From Prolixibacter bellariivorans ATCC BAA-1284 (GTDB lineage: Bacteria; Bacteroidota; Bacteroidia; Bacteroidales; Prolixibacteraceae), in contig NZ_JHXO01000001.1 in assembly GCF_000621705.1 (NCBI RefSeq), positions 434,001 to 498,000 of the forward strand: a DNA stretch of 64,000 nucleotides. The letters are read 5' to 3'. Shown here piece after piece: positions 61,212 through 64,000 of this stretch (positions are counted from its first letter, which is position 1; each line of letters starts with the position of its first letter). The notes under the pieces were generated by a model. It searched no databases, had not been told where the DNA came from, and worked only from the letters and a program-made list of their open reading frames with translations. The position numbers and the translations under genes are program-made.

Positions 61212-61757
61212 ATGAAAAAAACACAATTCCTGATATGGGCAGTGATTATCTTGTTTGCCATGAATGTGGCAACCATCGTGACGATTGTGGTGAGCCGCAG
61301 CCGGACCGTTAAACAGGAAACGACCAATGTTCAGCCCCCTCCGACCGATCCGGACGCTGTTCGGTTTCACTTTTTTGCACAGGAATTGGGACTGAAGCCG
61401 GACCAGATGGACGCGTTCCGGAATGCCAACCGGAATTTTAACCCGCGGGTTAGGCAACTCTCCATGCAAATGGCTGGCATGCGGCAGGAGATGGTCAATG
61501 AACTGGGTAAAGAGAATCCCGACAGGCAAAAGCTCGATTCTTTGGCAGCTGCCTTTGGAAATTTACACCGGGAACTGAAGGAACAAACCATTAATTACTA
61601 TATGGAATTACGCTCGGTATGTACACCTGAGCAACAACATCAACTGCATGTACTGTTTCGTACGATGCTGAATCCGAACAACGATCTTCCTTTGCATCGT
61701 TACGGAAGAGGCTGGCGACACGGTCGGGGAATGGGTAGAGGCAGACCCGGAAATTAA
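61212..61757 (+). CDS. Membrane-anchored Spy/CpxP-like (metal-resistance family) periplasmic protein
   Basis: A 181-residue protein. Start set at 61212 (MKKTQFLIW), 7 nt after the anti-sigma stop. An N-terminal helix (FLIWAVIILFAMNVATIVTIVV) anchors a helical periplasmic domain (LGLKPDQMDAFRNANRNFNPRVRQL and QKLDSLAAAFGNLHRELKEQTINYYMELRSVCTPEQQHQL). This is the layout of Spy/CpxP/CnrX-type proteins that act as chaperones or metal sensors. It ends in a basic His/Gly/Arg tail (HRYGRGWRHGRGMGRGRPGN), suggesting metal binding. Confidence 0.82.
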   Translation: MKKTQFLIWAVIILFAMNVATIVTIVVSRSRTVKQETTNVQPPPTDPDAVRFHFFAQELGLKPDQMDAFRNANRNFNPRVRQLSMQMAGMRQEMVNELGKENPDRQKLDSLAAAFGNLHRELKEQTINYYMELRSVCTPEQQHQLHVLFRTMLNPNNDLPLHRYGRGWRHGRGMGRGRPGN

Positions 61758-61874
61758 CTTATCGGAATTTAATAACTGAAAAATACCCTGGTTTTCGAAA
61801 AAGCTTTGAAGGCCTGAATGGGGAAAGTATGTCTTAAAAATCAAGAATGTATCAACTTTAAAAATCAAAAAATC

Positions 61875-62327
61875 ATGAAAAATCAAATGTTTAAAGTCGT
61901 GTTGACGATTATGTTTGCCGGTTTACTGGCATTGGGAGCCAACGCTCAACCTCGTGGTAACGGTTACGGAAAAGGTCAGGGAAATGGCTATGGTTACCGG
62001 AATGCAGGCATTTGCCAGAATATTCCCGGATTGACACAGGAACAGCAGGATAAAATTGCTGATTTACAGAAAACTCACTGGAAGCAAATGGACGAATTGC
62101 GTCTGAAACGGATGCGCGCTGCAACTTTGAAGGAACGCGACCAAATTGGTATTCAAATAGCTGAAGCTCGCGCGGCTCATCATGCCGATTTAATGGCAGT
62201 GCTTGACAAAGACCAACAGCAATGGGCCAACGATCATTTAGCTATGCGTTTCGGACGTGGCCAGGGACGCGGTGCCGGTTGTGGCAGAGGCAACGGCCAG
62301 GGACGTCACGGACGCGGTGGGTGGTAA
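61875..62327 (+). CDS. Spy/CpxP-like periplasmic protein with Gly/Arg/His tail
   Basis: A 150-residue secreted protein. Start set at 61875 (MKNQMFKVVLTIMFAGLLALGANA), a clear signal peptide. After a Gly-rich linker comes IPGLTQEQQDKIADLQKTHWKQMDEL, the LTxxQ element of Spy/CpxP, then EARAAHHADLMAVLDKDQQQWANDHL, and a tail with repeated GRGQGRGAGCGRGNGQ. It probably serves as a periplasmic chaperone or metal binder of the same stress regulon. The intervening 117 nt has no copy of the ECF motif. Terminator follows. Confidence 0.85.
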   Translation: MKNQMFKVVLTIMFAGLLALGANAQPRGNGYGKGQGNGYGYRNAGICQNIPGLTQEQQDKIADLQKTHWKQMDELRLKRMRAATLKERDQIGIQIAEARAAHHADLMAVLDKDQQQWANDHLAMRFGRGQGRGAGCGRGNGQGRHGRGGW

Positions 62328-62373
62328 AATCCAAATTTTTTAATCAACTGTCATATTAATTTAAGTGAAGCCA

Positions 62374-62402
62374 GGCCCGGGGAAATTTCTCCGGGCTTTT
62401 TT
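62374..62402 (+). terminator. Intrinsic terminator after the Spy-like cluster
   Basis: GCCCGG (62375-62380) pairs with CCGGGC (62391-62396), extended by GAAATTTC inside, followed by six T. Confidence 0.85.
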
Positions 62403-62579
62403 GATTGGGTGGTAGAATTCTCTGATTGCCCGAATGATTGATGACAACAGCTCTTTGCTTTGTTGCGGAGGCGAATTGAAAAATTCAACAGCGCCAAATG
62501 TTGAACCGGGAACCTTCTGAAAAATTTCAGAGCAGCCACGAAAGGTTGTGTCAGTTTGAAATCCCCTATCTTTACGGTC

Positions 62580-62960
62580 ATGGTGAATGTAGTATGTGCA
62601 ATTATTCAGGACGACGACAAATTTCTGGCTTGCCGGCGGAAACAAGGTAAAGCAAGAGGCGGAAAATGGGAATTCCCCGGAGGGAAAGTAAAAAAGGATG
62701 AATCGCCGGAAGAAGCCGTTGAAAGAGAATTACACGAGGAGTTGTCATTGGAAGTGAAAGTTGATAAAATGTTGGGTTCCGTCGTTCACCACTATCCCGA
62801 TATTTCTATCCGGCTAATTGCGATGAAGTGTTTTGTCAACGGGGGAACTATCTCTTTATCCGATCACGATGAGATTCGTTGGGTGTCGCTTTCGGAACTA
62901 AAATTGGTTGATTTTAGCGAAGCGGATTGTCGTATTATTGATGAGATCCTGTTGTCCTGA
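62580..62960 (+). CDS. Nudix hydrolase, MutT-like (8-oxo-dGTP diphosphatase family)
   Basis: A 126-residue Nudix enzyme. Start set at ATG 62580 rather than the TTG at 62556. The Nudix box is complete: G35-x5-E41-x7-R49-E50-L-H-E53-E54-L. WEFPGGKV, the CxRRKQGKARGG segment and size match MutT/8-oxo-dGTP hydrolases that clean the nucleotide pool, though substrate cannot be fixed from sequence. It stands alone after the stress cluster. Confidence 0.88.
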   Translation: MVNVVCAIIQDDDKFLACRRKQGKARGGKWEFPGGKVKKDESPEEAVERELHEELSLEVKVDKMLGSVVHHYPDISIRLIAMKCFVNGGTISLSDHDEIRWVSLSELKLVDFSEADCRIIDEILLS

Positions 62961-62980
62961 TTTCAGACAGATGGAATCGA

Positions 62981-62992
62981 GTTGTTAACAAC
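62981..62992. repeat. 12-bp palindrome after the Nudix gene
   Basis: GTTGTTAACAAC is a perfect palindrome with no U-tract; its role is unclear and it could be an operator. Confidence 0.35.
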
Positions 62993-63109
62993 CCGGATAT
63001 TTTTGTGTGGAAAAAATAGACGAATGAGGTATTGACTTTCTACCTGCCAAGGTTGTACCTTGAACTCAGTTATAAAAAGAGTTCCTTCCTAAAATTATAT
63101 CTGTCTTGA

Positions 63110-63232
63110 ATGATGCAGCATAAAAATAATCGGGTTACGGCCATTCTTTACCTGCTAATCTCTTTCGTGCCTATACCGATAGCCGTATCAATATTTCTTC
63201 ATCCCGAAGTGCTGCACAAAACAGCCTGTTGA
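63110..63232 (+). CDS. Possible 40-aa single-helix membrane protein
   Basis: A 40-codon frame: MMQHKNNRVTAILYLLISFV then PIPIAVSIFLHPEVLHKTAC. A basic head and one hydrophobic stretch (about residues 9-30) suggest a small inner-membrane protein, and the stop falls within the stem of a terminator. TACCTTGA at 63054-63061 resembles a -7 element. Without homology data it remains uncertain. Confidence 0.35.
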   Translation: MMQHKNNRVTAILYLLISFVPIPIAVSIFLHPEVLHKTAC

Positions 63233-63257
63233 TATCCACATCGGGCTGTTTTTTTAT
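63221..63257. terminator. Terminator stem between the small gene and the pgeF-like gene
   Basis: ACAGCC (63221-63226) pairs with GGCTGT (63245-63250), followed by TTTTTT on the plus strand; A-rich flank on the other side may serve the minus-strand gene too. Confidence 0.6.
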
Positions 63258-64000
63258 GTCCGAATCATGATTCCTGTAGCCATGCGTCCGGTAGCTGCAC
63301 CGTCGCGGCGGGCAGAGTAAAATTCTTCCGGGTGACTTAATGTGCACAATTCTGCGATTTCAATATTTTCTTCAGGTAAGCCGGTTTCCAGTAGTTGTAC
63401 GTAATTTGCTTTCCACAAGTCCAGATGAGGTGATTGTTGATGGTCACTTTTTTGCGGATAATATTGGATGAGTCCGTGATTTTTGCCGAGCTGTTGATGG
63501 ACAATTTCCACAACTTCAGGGCCAACTTCGTATACGTCAGGCCCGATTCCTGGCCCAATGCCAGCGATGAGATTCTCAGGAAGAGTACCGTATTCCTGCT
63601 TCATGGAATCGATGGTTTTGGCAACAATCCGGCCAACCGTTCCACGCCAACCGGCGTGGATGGCAGCCATTGCCTTGTGTTGAGGGTCGTATAGCAGAAC
63701 CGGGATGCAATCAGCGGTTTTTATTGCAATGCAGATGTTGGGCACATTGGTTATTAACGCATCGGTCTCGTTAAGTTTTTCGCGACGAGTTTGATCATTC
63801 CAACTAAGCACTTCGGACGTGATTTTGGCAACACGGGATGAGTGCGTTTGCACAGTGAAAACTAAATGCCCGGGCTTCAAATCCAAGGCGTTGCTCAGTA
63901 TTTCACGATTGGCTTGTACATTATATTCTTCATCACCCGAGTTAAAGCCGAGATTTAGCGTTTTATAACGACCGTGGCTTTGTCCGCCGTTTCGGGTGGT
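63254..64000 (-). CDS. pgeF: Laccase-domain (PgeF/YfiH) purine nucleosidase-family protein, 5' end outside window
   Basis: 248 residues are visible and the frame stays open to the window edge, so the start is missing; the ATG at 63886 is internal. TRNGGQSHGRY at the edge corresponds to the N-terminal STRxGG motif of the family. ALITNVPNICIAIKTADCIPVLLYDPQ, AIHAGWRGTVGRI with the Zn ligands (Cys, His), GIGPGIGPDVYEV and CTLSHPEEFYSARRDG match YfiH/LACC1-type enzymes, which release bases from purine nucleosides and edit peptidoglycan precursors. Confidence 0.93.
   Translation of the reverse strand, partial: TTRNGGQSHGRYKTLNLGFNSGDEEYNVQANREILSNALDLKPGHLVFTVQTHSSRVAKITSEVLSWNDQTRREKLNETDALITNVPNICIAIKTADCIPVLLYDPQHKAMAAIHAGWRGTVGRIVAKTIDSMKQEYGTLPENLIAGIGPGIGPDVYEVGPEVVEIVHQQLGKNHGLIQYYPQKSDHQQSPHLDLWKANYVQLLETGLPEENIEIAELCTLSHPEEFYSARRDGAATGRMATGIMIRT

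Overview
This window comes from a Bacteroidota chromosome. The evidence is the C-terminal part of SprA (the type IX secretion, T9SS, outer-membrane translocon), three proteins that end in T9SS type A sorting domains, a TonB-dependent receptor with an N-terminal carboxypeptidase-like domain, DPP7-type S46 peptidase, and promoters with the Bacteroidota -7 element TAnnTTTG. The gene set suits a marine or sediment Marinilabiliales/Prolixibacteraceae-like organism; that placement is inference. I saw no tRNA, rRNA, CRISPR array, insertion sequence or prophage, and nearly all genes look intact. The sprA and pgeF-like genes are cut by the window edges.

Layout. 1-15.2 kb: end of sprA, a polysaccharide flippase and GT4 glycosyltransferase (divergent), RNase HII, a very large CPBP-type membrane protein with an internally repeated layout, DPP7, RNase HI and Kdo transferase. 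15.5-18.05 kb: B12-dependent ribonucleotide reductase. 18.2-25.4 kb, minus strand: a small conserved protein, then the complete operon trpE-G-D-C-F-B-A. The trp operon is preceded by a 300-nt leader that I read as two consecutive attenuators, each with its own Trp-rich leader peptide and its own intrinsic terminator. 25.5-41.4 kb, minus strand: an ACP-like small protein, a seven-gene run (TonB receptor, DUF4876-like, outer-membrane barrel, T9SS beta-propeller, ABC ATPase, permease, DUF4857-like), a second T9SS protein with PKD domains, a membrane polyferredoxin with an HMA-like module, and a lipoprotein.

41.6-48 kb: DedA protein, Kbl, two tandem Tat/lipoprotein Rieske proteins, DUF502, CHAD and GltX. 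48.4-54.8 kb: a 2137-residue secreted cadherin-repeat protein with 19 repeats. 55-60 kb: solitary Dam-type methylase, an unknown convergent gene, an F420/NADP-oxidoreductase-like protein, isoaspartyl peptidase and an ABC-F protein. 60.1-62.3 kb: an ECF sigma factor, a zinc-type anti-sigma factor and two Spy/CpxP-like periplasmic proteins, with the same bipartite promoter-like motif in front of the sigma gene and again in front of the anti-sigma gene. 62.6-64 kb: Nudix hydrolase, a possible 40-residue membrane protein, and a laccase-domain (PgeF/YfiH) gene running off the end.

The strongest novel signal is the tandem trp attenuator at 25116-25394. Next are the repeated ECF promoter motif, the TonB/T9SS/ABC operon, and the giant cadherin protein with two alternating loop types.
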